64,000 nucleotides of DNA, from contig JAHBXR010000018.1 in assembly GCA_019636335.1 (NCBI GenBank), positions 62,001-126,000 of the forward strand, given 5' to 3'. The stretch comes from Pirellulales bacterium. Lineage in GTDB: Bacteria; Planctomycetota; Planctomycetia; Pirellulales; JAEUIK01. The notes below the pieces were generated by a model. The model worked only from the letters and a program-made list of their open reading frames with translations. It was not told the DNA's origin and ran no database searches. The first letter of the stretch is position 1. Every line of letters begins with the position of its first letter. The position numbers and the translations under genes were made by a program. Below are positions 1-9,212 of this stretch, piece after piece.

Positions 1-5
1 AATTC

Positions 6-308
6 ATGACCCTCGAAGTTTACGACCCCGAGAAGCTCGATCAGTGGGCGCTGCGCGTGCTCGATGTGGCGGCAAACCTGCGCCATATGGCCAATCAATG
101 CCGTGAAAATGACCTGGCAGGACCGGTTCTGCACGACAAGAAGGCCTCGGAGTGGCTGGCCAAGCTCGAGCAGTGGAGCCAGCAGGCCACGGCCCATGTC
201 CACCTGCGCGCCGTGCAGGCGCGGGCACAACGCCGCGCCATGGCCAGCACATCACTCGAGAGGAAGCCAGCCCCCGCGAGGCGCAAATCGCAGCGGAAAG
301 CACGCTAG
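6..308 (+). CDS. Small hydrophilic protein of unknown function
   Basis: About 100 residues, rich in charged and Gln/Ala residues, with no signal peptide or membrane segment. The first 80 residues look helical and the last 25 are Arg/Lys/Pro-rich, like a nucleic-acid-binding or disordered tail. I recognise no domain. The ATG at 6 is used, but the frame is open to the window edge, so the true start may lie upstream. The amino-acid composition is more protein-like than the overlapping frames, which are Arg/Pro/Trp-rich as expected of GC-rich shadows. No function is proposed. Confidence 0.5.
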   Translation: MTLEVYDPEKLDQWALRVLDVAANLRHMANQCRENDLAGPVLHDKKASEWLAKLEQWSQQATAHVHLRAVQARAQRRAMASTSLERKPAPARRKSQRKAR

Positions 309-600
309 TTTTTTGGCCAAAATTTATGCAATATTTCGGGCGCAAAGCGGGCGTTATTCAGTGCCCGTGGACCGTTGCCAGGCGCAAATCGATTTGACGA
401 CAGCAGGGGGAAGGAGGTCGTTTTCCCGCGCTGGAACTGCTTGTCAGGTTCGATCCGAACTCGAACAATACAGACAGTCGACCGCTCGGATGCCCCCGCC
501 TACCCGCGATGCTTCGCGATGGCGACGAGTACGAAACCACACACCTTGCTCGTCGCGGCGACCTCGCCCGGAATGCGCCACCCAGTAAGGGAGTCACACC

Positions 601-861
601 ATGAAACGCTTCGCCCTGTGGATTTGCTTGTCGCTGGCCGTGTTCGCCGGCACGTTGACCGCGACCGCTGGCAAGGCCGACGCCGGTCCGTGGGCTTATC
701 GTCCCTACCGTGCTTACCGGCCCTACGCGTATCGACCCTATGTCTATCGGCCGTACGCCTACCCCTATCGGGCGTATTATGCTCCACCGGTTTACTACGG
801 CCCCCCCGCCTACGGCTACTACTACGGCCCGGGCGTCTCGGTCGGGGTGGGCTGGTACTGA
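601..861 (+). CDS. Small exported Tyr/Pro-rich repeat protein
   Basis: 86 residues. Residues 1-28 form a clear Sec signal peptide (MKRF, hydrophobic core, probable cleavage after KADA). The mature part consists of reiterated YRPY/YAYRPY units followed by a Gly/Tyr-rich tail. A good ribosome binding site (AAGGGAG) precedes the ATG. Such short Tyr-Pro exported proteins are frequent in planctomycete genomes; their role is unknown, and a cell-surface or adhesive function is only a guess. A second protein of similar style is at 15291-15764. Confidence 0.8.
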   Translation: MKRFALWICLSLAVFAGTLTATAGKADAGPWAYRPYRAYRPYAYRPYVYRPYAYPYRAYYAPPVYYGPPAYGYYYGPGVSVGVGWY

Positions 862-942
862 GCTGACCAAACTCGCGCGCGAGAGCCCCGTCAACAACGC
901 GACCCGGCGGTCGAACGCTCGACCGTCGGGTCGTTTGTCGTT

Positions 943-1806
943 TCAGGCGAGCGAGCCCATGCGACCTTGCTGATAGTCGGCAAAGGCCTGCCGGATCTCG
1001 CGCTCGCTATTCATGACGAAGGGGCCGTGCCCCACGACCGGTTCGTCAATCGGCTGGCCGCTGAGCAGGAGCGCCATGGTGTCTTCCTCGCTCGCCAACT
1101 CGATCGAGTCGCCGCGTCGATCGAACCCCACCAGATCGACCCCCTGGGCAGGCTTTTCGCCATTCACGACCAGCGAACCGCGCTGCACGACCAGCAAGGC
1201 CGTATAGCCATCGGTCACCGGCAGCGTGAGGGTCTTGCCCGCTCGTAGACGCAGATCCCACAAGTGGACCGGCGTAAACGTCTGCGCGGGGCCTGGCGTT
1301 CCCAGTAGCTCGCCAGCGATGACGCGTGCCGAACCAGCATCGCCCGGCAACTCCACCGTGGGAATCTGTTGTTCGACGATCTCCTGGTAGCGCGGCGCCG
1401 ACATCTTCCACCGCGCCGGCAGGTTGACCCACAACTGCACCATCTCGAGCGTGCCACCCCGTTGCGTGAAATCGCGTTGGTGGAACTCCTCGTGGACGAC
1501 GCCGGAGGCCGCCGTCATCCACTGCACGTCACCGGGACCGATGCGCCCGTGGTTGCCGGCCGAATCGCGGTGCTCGAGCTCGCCCTGGTAGACGATCGTC
1601 ACGGTCTCGAATCCACGATGCGGATGTTCTCCCACGCCGCGCGGCTGTTGGGCCGGCGCGAAGTCGTACGGGCCCGCGTAGTCGAGCAGCAAGAACGGGC
1701 TGACCACCTCGGGATGGTTGTGATAGGAGAACAGGCTCCGCACGGGAAATCCGTCGCCCACCCAATGCCGCGGAACGTTGCGGGTAATTTCGCGAATGGC
1801 CTTCAT
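943..1806 (-). CDS. Pirin family protein
   Basis: 287 residues, typical for a bacterial pirin (bicupin). The N-terminal cupin has the metal-binding signature GEHPHRGFETVT near residues 58-69 followed by the HRDSAGN segment, and the C-terminal cupin covers the last ~110 residues. Pirins bind Fe(II); bacterial members such as YhhW have quercetin 2,3-dioxygenase activity in vitro, and others act as redox regulators, so the substrate here is unknown. AAAAGGAGC lies at the right distance upstream of the ATG. It is transcribed divergently from the flavoprotein gene at 2014. Confidence 0.9.
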   Translation of the reverse strand: MKAIREITRNVPRHWVGDGFPVRSLFSYHNHPEVVSPFLLLDYAGPYDFAPAQQPRGVGEHPHRGFETVTIVYQGELEHRDSAGNHGRIGPGDVQWMTAASGVVHEEFHQRDFTQRGGTLEMVQLWVNLPARWKMSAPRYQEIVEQQIPTVELPGDAGSARVIAGELLGTPGPAQTFTPVHLWDLRLRAGKTLTLPVTDGYTALLVVQRGSLVVNGEKPAQGVDLVGFDRRGDSIELASEEDTMALLLSGQPIDEPVVGHGPFVMNSEREIRQAFADYQQGRMGSLA

Positions 1807-2013
1807 CGGAATGCTCCTTTTGCTCGGAGGGCACGAGTACCGCGAGAGCTCGCCGCTCGATGCCTTCTATCGCGGTCCGCCCGGCGCGGCAAGCGCCGCA
1901 TGGCCGGCCGTTCGAAGCCGGTTTGCCCGGCCCTACGAAGACTTCTACAATGGAGCCGCGAAAACCTTACAGCGGGGCGATTTTCCCCCTGGATGGGGCA
2001 TCAGGCGAAACGA

Positions 2014-3291
2014 ATGAGGCCGAAGATACCGATGATTCAATCGACGCAAGCACCGCAGGAACACGTTCAGGTGGCCGTGATCGGGGGAGGGCCCGGGGGG
2101 GCTACCGCCGCGACGTTGATTGCCCAGCAGGGCTATCAGGTACGGTTGTACGAGCGGGAGCATTTTCCCCGTTTTCACATCGGCGAATCGCTGATTCCGG
2201 AAACGTACTGGGTGCTCAAGCGGCTCAATATGCTCGAGAAGTTGCACAAGAGCCCTTTCATCAAGAAGTACAGCGTGCAATTCGTCAGCGCCTCGGGACG
2301 GCTGTCGGAGCCGTTCTACTTCATGGAGCACAAGCCGCACGAGTGCTCGCAGACGTGGCAGGTGCTGCGGAGCGAGTTCGATCAGATGATGCTCGAGAAT
2401 GCCAGCGAGCATGGGGTCGACGTGCGGCACGGGGTGCGCGTGCTCGATGTGATGTTCGACGGCGACCGCCAGACGGGGCTGCGGCTGCAAGAGGAAGATG
2501 GCCGCCAGCACGAGATCACGGCCGACGTGGTCGTCGATGCTTCGGGGCAGAGCTCCCTGATCGCCAGCCGGCTCAAGCTGCGGGTGCCCGACGCCAAGTT
2601 GAAGAAAGGAGCGTTATGGACCTATTGGGAAGGCGCCTATCGCGACGAGGGACGCGATGAGGGGGCCACGATGGTGCTCCAGACGCAGGGCAAGAAGGGG
2701 TGGTTCTGGTATATCCCGCTCCACCGCAACATCGTCAGCGTGGGGGTTGTCTCGTCGTTCGAATACCTCTTCAGCAAGGAACGGGGAACGGATCACGAGA
2801 AGATCTACCAGGAGGAGGTCGATCTTTGTCCTGCCGTGAAGGAACGCATCTCGCAGGGACGCCGCGTGGCCGAGTTCTACGCCACGAAGGACTACACCTA
2901 TCGGTCCTCGCGGGTAGCGGGCGATGGTTGGGTGCTGGTGGGAGATGCGTTCGGCTTTCTCGATCCGCTTTATTCGTCGGGCGTGCTGCTGGCGCTCAAG
3001 TCGGGGCAACTGGCGGCGGATGCGGTTGTGGAAGGATTCCAGAAGCAGGATCTTTCGGCCGCGCAGCTCGGCAAATGGCAGGACAATTTCACCCAGGGCA
3101 TGGACCGCATGCGGCGGTTGGTTTGCGAGTACTACGACGGGTTCAGCTTTGGGCGGTTCGTGAAGCGGCACCCCGACCTTAAGGGCCATCTGACCGATCT
3201 GCTCATCGGCGATCTGTTCGAAGACAAGGTCGATGACGTGATCGCTCCAATGGACGTGATGCGGGCCGAGATGCAAGCCGCGGCCGAATGA
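2014..3291 (+). CDS. FAD-dependent oxidoreductase, flavin-dependent halogenase-like
   Basis: 425 residues. The N-terminal Rossmann FAD motif is GGGPGG (about residues 24-29). The segment FPRFHIGESLIP (about 51-62) is the signature seen in flavin-dependent halogenases and some geranylgeranyl-reductase-like enzymes. WFWYIP (about 230-235) matches the halogenase WxWxIP motif, and KK at about 84-85 lies near where halogenases carry their active-site lysine. The GDAFGFLDPLYSSG segment near residue 310 is the second FAD-contact motif. The closest class would be halogenases acting on free or carrier-bound aromatic substrates, but no biosynthetic cluster surrounds it, so real halogenation is unproven. 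The start is uncertain: ATG at 2032 is an alternative. Confidence 0.8.
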   Translation: MRPKIPMIQSTQAPQEHVQVAVIGGGPGGATAATLIAQQGYQVRLYEREHFPRFHIGESLIPETYWVLKRLNMLEKLHKSPFIKKYSVQFVSASGRLSEPFYFMEHKPHECSQTWQVLRSEFDQMMLENASEHGVDVRHGVRVLDVMFDGDRQTGLRLQEEDGRQHEITADVVVDASGQSSLIASRLKLRVPDAKLKKGALWTYWEGAYRDEGRDEGATMVLQTQGKKGWFWYIPLHRNIVSVGVVSSFEYLFSKERGTDHEKIYQEEVDLCPAVKERISQGRRVAEFYATKDYTYRSSRVAGDGWVLVGDAFGFLDPLYSSGVLLALKSGQLAADAVVEGFQKQDLSAAQLGKWQDNFTQGMDRMRRLVCEYYDGFSFGRFVKRHPDLKGHLTDLLIGDLFEDKVDDVIAPMDVMRAEMQAAAE

Positions 3292-3495
3292 CGCCGTGGC
3301 GCGGCATAATCGTGTCGAGGCGTTACAAACGGCGCCATCGATACCGCTGGAGTGCCGCGCCCCCACCGTGTGTTCGCGGTGCCGGCGGCCCTACGTTAGA
3401 GTGGAACTTGCGCCGTAAGGGCGTGCCGTTTCGCTCGTGCGCCGTCGTCACTCCGCAAGTAGAGTTGCCCCCTGAGTCCGCCACCCCCTGCAAGT

Positions 3496-4998
3496 TTGCG
3501 AATATGCCCACGGGCTGTCGCCGCGTCCGGCGGCGTGGGCTGGTGGTTCGCCCTGCTGGCGACGGCGTGCGCAGGTCTCGTCGTGAGCGGAACGGCTCGC
3601 GGGGCCTGGGCGCGCGCGAGCGACGATCTCACCGCGGCCCGGCACGAGCTCGAGGCCAAATACACCGCGGAGCTCGAATCGCTGGCCGCCTGGTGCGATG
3701 AGCGCAAGTTGGCCGATGAAGCGGCCGAGACCCGCGCGCAATGGCACGAGCTCGATCCTCGCAAAGTCTACTTGTCGGTGCTGCGGTCCAAAATCGAAGA
3801 CACCGCCGAGGGCGAAGCCCTGCGCCACTCGGCCGAGTGGCGCGCGCGTTTCACGAAGCTGCGACACGCTCAGGCCAGCGCCCGGTTCGATCTGGCGCAG
3901 AAGGCCATTCGACAGGGGAGGCCCTCGCTCGCCTTCGAACTGGTGTTGTCGGCACTGCACGATAATCCCGATCACGAGCCGAGCCGGCGCTTGCTGGGCT
4001 ATCAGCGTTTTCGCGGCGCGTGGCACACGCCGTTCGAGATTCGCAAGTTACGGGCCGGCCAGGTGTGGCACGAGAAGTTCGGCTGGCTACCGGCGAGCTA
4101 CGTCGAGCGTTACGAGCAAGGGCAACGCTTCACCGGCGGCCGTTGGATGAGCGCCGCCGACGAGGCCCGCGCGCGCAGCCAGATCGCCGACGGCTGGCGG
4201 ATCGAGACCGAACACTACGACATTACGACGAATCACAGTCTCGAAGCGGGCGTGGCGTTGGGCGTCGAGTTAGAACGGCTGCACCTCGTCTGGCGGCAGC
4301 TCTTCGCCAGCTACAACGCCAACGCCGGCCAATTGGCCAGCTTGTTCGAAGGTCGCGCGACGCAGCGTTCCAGCGGGCCACGGCACCGTGTGGTCTTCTT
4401 CCGCGATAGCGACGACTATCGCGCGGCGCTGAGTAGCATTCTTCCGCCCGACGTCGAAACGACCGGCTTCTACTGGGGAGATCGCCGTACGGCGTTTTTC
4501 TATGCCACCGAGGATGACGATCGCGGCACGCTCTACCACGAAGCGACGCATCAGCTCTTCAGCGAGACGCGACCAACCTCGCGCGACGTCGGCTCGCGGG
4601 CGAACTTCTGGCTGATCGAAGGCATCGCCTGTTATATGGAATCGCTGGCGCGCGAAGAGGGCTACGACACGGTGGGGGGCGCCGATGCCGTGCGCTATGG
4701 CGATGCACGCTTTCGCCTGCTCGAATCGAAGTTCTACGTCCCCTTGGCGCAACTCAGCGGCGCCGGCATGCGCGATTTCCAGCAAGATCCGAACCTGCCC
4801 CTGCTCTACAGCCAGGCGGCCGGTCTGTCGCATTTTCTGATGCACTACGACGAGGGACGCTACCGCGACGCGCTCGTGGCGCTATTGTCGCTCCTCTATG
4901 CGGGGCAGGACCGCCCAGGCAGCCTGCCCGAACTGACCGGCAAGAGCTATTCGGAGCTCGATCAGCAGTACCGCGAGTTCATGAGCGCGGCGCCGTAA
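3496..4998 (+). CDS. DUF1570-like exported protein with HExxH zinc-protease motif
   Basis: About 500 residues. A hydrophobic segment near residues 16-35 suggests a signal peptide or anchor. The middle is helical and TPR-like (roughly 40-170). The C-terminal third holds YHEATHQ (about residue 350, an HExxH motif) followed about 30 residues later by WLIEGIACYME, whose Glu would be the third zinc ligand of a gluzincin. This arrangement matches the DUF1570-type families common in planctomycetes. The assumed start is a TTG without a convincing ribosome binding site; a GTG at 3535 is an alternative. The substrate is unknown. Confidence 0.75.
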   Translation: MRICPRAVAASGGVGWWFALLATACAGLVVSGTARGAWARASDDLTAARHELEAKYTAELESLAAWCDERKLADEAAETRAQWHELDPRKVYLSVLRSKIEDTAEGEALRHSAEWRARFTKLRHAQASARFDLAQKAIRQGRPSLAFELVLSALHDNPDHEPSRRLLGYQRFRGAWHTPFEIRKLRAGQVWHEKFGWLPASYVERYEQGQRFTGGRWMSAADEARARSQIADGWRIETEHYDITTNHSLEAGVALGVELERLHLVWRQLFASYNANAGQLASLFEGRATQRSSGPRHRVVFFRDSDDYRAALSSILPPDVETTGFYWGDRRTAFFYATEDDDRGTLYHEATHQLFSETRPTSRDVGSRANFWLIEGIACYMESLAREEGYDTVGGADAVRYGDARFRLLESKFYVPLAQLSGAGMRDFQQDPNLPLLYSQAAGLSHFLMHYDEGRYRDALVALLSLLYAGQDRPGSLPELTGKSYSELDQQYREFMSAAP

Positions 4999-5066
4999 TC
5001 GCTGTGCGCCTCGGCAGGCGTAGCGCTCGTCGCACGGCGAGTCGCGCTTGGGGCATCGCGAGAGTC

Positions 5067-6521
5067 TTAGAACTCTTGATGGCCACTCTGCATCCGCATG
5101 GGCTCTTTTTCTTTCGTGGCGTCAGGCTGCTCGGCTGCTTTCGCGGCGGCGGCTTCGGCTTCCTGGCGTTTGGCTTCCTGATCGAAGAGCGTGTAGAGGC
5201 CAATCGTCTGCGGATCGCGACGGCCGAGCGACATGGCCGCCTGCAATTCGCGCACGGCCTCGGCCGCGCGACCCTGGTACCCTAGATGGTAGGCCAGCAG
5301 GTAATGTCCGGAGGGATCCTTCGGATTCTTGCCGACCCAGCCGGTCAGGGTATCGAGTTGCCGGCTGTAGAGCTCTTCGTCGAAGTAATAGCTCGAGCCG
5401 TCGGCCAGCACGCTCCCCCATTTCGCCGAGGGGAGCGTGGAGAGGGCACGATCGAGCGCCGCGGCCGATTCGTCGAACTCACCCTGCGCGAACAGGGTCT
5501 GAGCGCGCAGCAATTCGATCGAACCGTCGAGCGGCGCCTGGGCGGCGGCCGTATCGAGTTGTCGCAGCGCTTCGCGATAGCGGCGATCGCGGAAGGCGCG
5601 GATTGCCCGGGTCAATTCGGCGTTGTTCTCGGGCTGATCGAGGGCCTGCGGCTTGTCGACCGACGGGAGCAGGCCGGTTTCTTGCAGCGCGGCTTGTTCC
5701 GTGTAGGGATCGGGGGGAATGACGCCGTTATTTGCCACCGTCGGCGGGGGGGCGAGCATGGCCGGGCCACCGGGCAGGTTGCTGAACGGGTAATTGCTCA
5801 TCGGCATCCCGTTCGGACCTATCGGTCCTGGTGTGACGGGGGGAATGATGTAGGGAGCGACTTGCAAGCCACCGAGACCGTCGGGCACGAAGCCCACGCC
5901 CTGCTGGATCATGCCGTTCTGCATCATCATGCCGCCGAAAGCGGGCGTGACGCCCCCCATGCCGTCGGGGACGAAGCCGATGCTCGTCGGTGGAATCGGC
6001 ATCCAGTTCTGGCCGCCGCCGGCGAAGGTCGGATAGCGGGGCCCCATGTAACTGAAGGCCCCCGCTCCGCCCAGATAATCTTGAGCCGTGAGCGCAGGGT
6101 TGAATCGATCGAGGTTCGGCTGCGGCAGCGAGCCACGCGAAGGGGGCTTCTGAGCGCGGCGCGGCTGGCCCCCGGTCGAGCGCACCCCGTACTGCGGCAT
6201 CGGAATCGGCTCGCTGGCATCGAGTTCCGCCGAGCGTTCGCCACGCTGCAACTGGCCGATCGCCTGTGTCTGGCTGGCGCTCATGTTGCTCGCGGCGCGG
6301 CGTTGCGCCTCGAAGGCGTTGCTCTCAGCGCGGCGCTGGCCACGCTGTAGGTTATCGATCGCCTGTTGTTGCGTCTGAAAGGGATCGATCGTCGTCGGTT
6401 TGGCCGCCGGTTGCGTGGCCGTCGCGGGGGGGGAATCTTGAGCACGGGTTGGCCCGCCCCAGGTGAACAACACCACAAAAGGGGCGGTGGTTAACACCAG
6501 GGCAAAGGTGGCAGCTCTCAT
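5067..6521 (-). CDS. Exported TPR-repeat protein with Gly/Pro/Met-rich middle
   Basis: 484 residues with a signal peptide ending near the RAQDS segment. Residues ~40-110 contain a Gln/Arg/Ala-rich repeat (QRGQRRAESNAFEAQRRA-type units). A long Gly/Pro/Met-rich low-complexity stretch with two GFVPDGMGG-like units follows (~130-260). The C-terminal part (~290-450) is TPR-like helical pairs, ending in an Ala/Glu/Lys-rich tail. A strong ribosome binding site (AAAGGATGGAG) precedes the ATG. TPR domains mediate protein contacts; the partner is unknown. Confidence 0.8.
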   Translation of the reverse strand: MRAATFALVLTTAPFVVLFTWGGPTRAQDSPPATATQPAAKPTTIDPFQTQQQAIDNLQRGQRRAESNAFEAQRRAASNMSASQTQAIGQLQRGERSAELDASEPIPMPQYGVRSTGGQPRRAQKPPSRGSLPQPNLDRFNPALTAQDYLGGAGAFSYMGPRYPTFAGGGQNWMPIPPTSIGFVPDGMGGVTPAFGGMMMQNGMIQQGVGFVPDGLGGLQVAPYIIPPVTPGPIGPNGMPMSNYPFSNLPGGPAMLAPPPTVANNGVIPPDPYTEQAALQETGLLPSVDKPQALDQPENNAELTRAIRAFRDRRYREALRQLDTAAAQAPLDGSIELLRAQTLFAQGEFDESAAALDRALSTLPSAKWGSVLADGSSYYFDEELYSRQLDTLTGWVGKNPKDPSGHYLLAYHLGYQGRAAEAVRELQAAMSLGRRDPQTIGLYTLFDQEAKRQEAEAAAAKAAEQPDATKEKEPMRMQSGHQEF

Positions 6522-6692
6522 GACGACTCCATCCTTTCGGGCGACGGGCGCCGCCGGGTATGCGGAACTTCACCCGTCGTCAAAGATTTCGCGACCACCA
6601 CGACCGTTAGCTTCGTGCCAGGCGCAGGCCGACGCACCCCGCGCCAGGGCGCGGGGCATGCGCCACATCCTCATTTTCCATCGGGCCGTGGA

Positions 6693-9002
6693 TCAGTCTT
6701 CCTGTGCCTCGGCAAGGATTTTTCGGTATGCAACGCGCGCCGCCTCGTACGCGGCCTGAGCGGTGTCCCGCTCCGACGGCCGGATCTGCAGGCTTTTCTG
6801 TTTCCAACACACGTCGACTGCGTCGGCACACCACTGGGCGCTCTTCTGACTGGCCCGAATGGGCTGGCCGTCCACCTCGACGAAGATCGGATTCGTGTGC
6901 GAACTGGGAAAGATCCGTAGCGCGATCCAACTTGAGTATCGCGGGGTGTAGTCGAAAGTCAATTCAGAGACGGAACCGTCCGCTTCGATCTCCTGGCGTT
7001 CGACCGACTTGCCGTTGACGATCAACTCGACGGGCACTTTGCGGGAGTCCCCCACTCGGGCCCGTTCGACGTGCCAGTACGGCTTCTCGTCGAGCGGTCG
7101 CTCGCGGATCTCACGTTCTTTTTCTCCCGGTTCTGCGGCCAGCAGGGCCGCGGCCTGCACTTTCAACTTAAGCGGTTTGCCCGACTTGAGGGCCAGTACG
7201 CTGGGCCGGCCATCGGCGCCAGGTTCGCCCACGCCCAAGCCGTTGGCCTCGAAGTCGATCAAGTGGCTCAGCCCGTCGCAGCAGTAGCTGCGACCGTCGC
7301 GAATGCCGAGCACCCACTGGTCGTAGTCGAGCGGACCGTCGGCGGCGTCCAACTTCACGTAGGCACGTCCCAGGCCGACCCGTTCTCCGTAGATGCAGGG
7401 GAAATCGGTCTCGCCGCTGATACGGCACGTGTAGCCGCAATTCAGCGTGTGGTACCAGATGTTCAATTCCCACACCGCCGGCGTATCGACTGCCGAGATG
7501 AAGTCGCACGCGTCATGTACGACGTCGACGACGTATTCGTTCGCGCCGATACCGTCGAACGGTGGCATCTCGTAGGTGGGGAGCTTCGCGCCGTCGACCT
7601 TGAGTCCCCAGCCACTGTGCGAGAATCCGACCACGCCCCCCTGTCGCTTGCCCCACTGCAGCACGGGCAGGTCCCAACTGGGCCACTCTTCGATCCTGGT
7701 CGTACCGGGATAATCGTCTTCGGTCAGCCGCAGCAGGCAGAGGTGACCCGCGTGCGAGCTGGGAAAGCCGGAGACCTCGACGTCGTAGCGCATCAGATTT
7801 TGTGGCGTCGAGAGCTGGCTGACCTTGCCGTCGAAGTATTGCTTCTGGAAATACCAGCAGGGGCCCCAGGACAGGACACAGCCGACGTTGAGATCCTCGC
7901 CCAGGATATGGCGCATCATGTCGACGGGCTGCACGCCTTCGGCGGGCGACTCGTAATGGGCGCAGCCCGCCGCGTGGACGTGATGATCGCCCGAGTACCA
8001 ACCGCGATCGGCCAGCTTGATCCAGCGCTTGAGGTGGACGATTTCCTTGTGCGAGACCGAGTGCGGAACGGCGACGTTGCGTTTCTCGATGAGGTACTCT
8101 GGTCCGCGCGTGCAGGTGAACTCGTAGTCACCCGGCGGCAACATGATCGATTCGCCGTGGTGGCGATAGACCTGCTCGTGAAAGAAGAGATCGGGAGCCA
8201 GCCGCCGCGACATGGCCGGATAGATTCGTCCACGTTTATCGCGGATCACGAACTGCCCGGTGGTGGGCTGGCCGTCGTCGTCGTAGATCTCGAGGACCAC
8301 TTCGACCGCGGGCTCGCCGTCGAAGAGAATGTTCACCTCGTTGCGAAACCCCAGATCCTGCGTGCCTTGTCCCACGTCGAACATGAGCTTCGCCTCGCGC
8401 TTGCCCACGTCGCGGCTATAGAGTTCGAGCAGGCGGTACTCGACGCCCAACCCTGAAAGAGGCTTATTCAGTGGCTGACCGGTGAAGAGACTGACGTCGA
8501 GCCAGCGGTCCCCCACGTCGGTCGGTTTGATCGAGACCTCTGGATCGGGCTTGCCGCTCGACCGCTTTTGCAGCGGTTCGGCGTTCGGGCTCTTCACGGC
8601 CAGCTCGGCGGTCACGCCCGCCTCGTTCTGCACCTTGACGAGAAAGACGGTCCAACCCTGTTGCACGAGCTTGGGCGCCGCTGTGCCTTGTGCGACCTTC
8701 ACGCGGCTTTCGGGATTGATGTTCACGCCGACCAGGCAGAGCGGGTCGAGCACGGCCTGAATCGCGACGACACGTCTGGCATCATCCGCCTCGGCGAGCG
8801 CGGCGTCGAAGGCCTGCTGTTGCTCGGTGGTCAGCGGCGCGCCGAGCATCTCGAGCGCCTGCACGATGCGTTTCGCCTGCGCGGTAAAAGGCTGCGCCTC
8901 GACCTGTCGGACCACGGGCAAGGGCTCGCCCCACGCCAGCGAGGCGCCAACGGCGACGTACAGAGAGAGCAATCCAGCGGCAACACGGGAACGCGCGCGC
9001 AT
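6693..9002 (-). CDS. Exported CehA/McbA-like metallohydrolase (PHP-type domain)
   Basis: 769 residues from the chosen start. That ATG (9002) has AGGAG eight bases upstream and gives a clean signal peptide (MRARSRVAAG...SLAWG); the ORF extends 23 codons further, but without a ribosome binding site. The central part has WYSGDHHVHAAGC near residue 340, the first metal-ligand motif (HxH) of PHP-type phosphoesterase domains as in CehA/McbA carbaryl-hydrolase-like proteins, and a later FSHSGWGLK segment that can supply further His ligands. N- and C-terminal parts look like beta-sandwich and carbohydrate-binding regions. Such proteins are expanded in planctomycetes; their substrates are unknown. Confidence 0.8.
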   Translation of the reverse strand: MRARSRVAAGLLSLYVAVGASLAWGEPLPVVRQVEAQPFTAQAKRIVQALEMLGAPLTTEQQQAFDAALAEADDARRVVAIQAVLDPLCLVGVNINPESRVKVAQGTAAPKLVQQGWTVFLVKVQNEAGVTAELAVKSPNAEPLQKRSSGKPDPEVSIKPTDVGDRWLDVSLFTGQPLNKPLSGLGVEYRLLELYSRDVGKREAKLMFDVGQGTQDLGFRNEVNILFDGEPAVEVVLEIYDDDGQPTTGQFVIRDKRGRIYPAMSRRLAPDLFFHEQVYRHHGESIMLPPGDYEFTCTRGPEYLIEKRNVAVPHSVSHKEIVHLKRWIKLADRGWYSGDHHVHAAGCAHYESPAEGVQPVDMMRHILGEDLNVGCVLSWGPCWYFQKQYFDGKVSQLSTPQNLMRYDVEVSGFPSSHAGHLCLLRLTEDDYPGTTRIEEWPSWDLPVLQWGKRQGGVVGFSHSGWGLKVDGAKLPTYEMPPFDGIGANEYVVDVVHDACDFISAVDTPAVWELNIWYHTLNCGYTCRISGETDFPCIYGERVGLGRAYVKLDAADGPLDYDQWVLGIRDGRSYCCDGLSHLIDFEANGLGVGEPGADGRPSVLALKSGKPLKLKVQAAALLAAEPGEKEREIRERPLDEKPYWHVERARVGDSRKVPVELIVNGKSVERQEIEADGSVSELTFDYTPRYSSWIALRIFPSSHTNPIFVEVDGQPIRASQKSAQWCADAVDVCWKQKSLQIRPSERDTAQAAYEAARVAYRKILAEAQED

Positions 9003-9127
9003 CAATAGACTCCTGAGAAACATGCAGCCCGGAGCGGGCCGATTCAGCCCGTATGATGGTCGCTGACTCACACCCTACGCAAGGGAAAAGCGGCCGTCGA
9101 AGTGAGGCTCGGCCGTGCCTGGCGTTG

Positions 9128-9212
9128 CAGGTCGGGTAGGCGCGTACCTGACAACTGTTCGATGTGGCGAACTCGATCCCTTTGTGAGGTACGGCGTACC
9201 TGATCTACTTTG
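9128..9212. repeat. Two-armed palindromic repeat, family A (degenerate copy)
   Basis: Two imperfect GTACCTGAC-type palindromic arms separated by about 30 bases that include TCGATGTGGCGAACTCGA. The layout matches the cleaner copies at 35259-35339 and 57401-57480, in the opposite orientation. The right edge (ATCTACTTT) overlaps the 3' end of the dehydrogenase gene and provides its TAG stop at 9205-9207. Confidence 0.7.

Noticed and set aside
1369-2013. N-terminal extension of the halogenase-like ORF
   Set aside because: It runs antisense through the pirin gene and lacks protein character; the FAD domain starts after 2014.
7071-8456. 461-codon ORF opposite the CehA-like gene
   Set aside because: Antisense to a gene with a signal peptide and HxH motif; no own ribosome binding site or motif.
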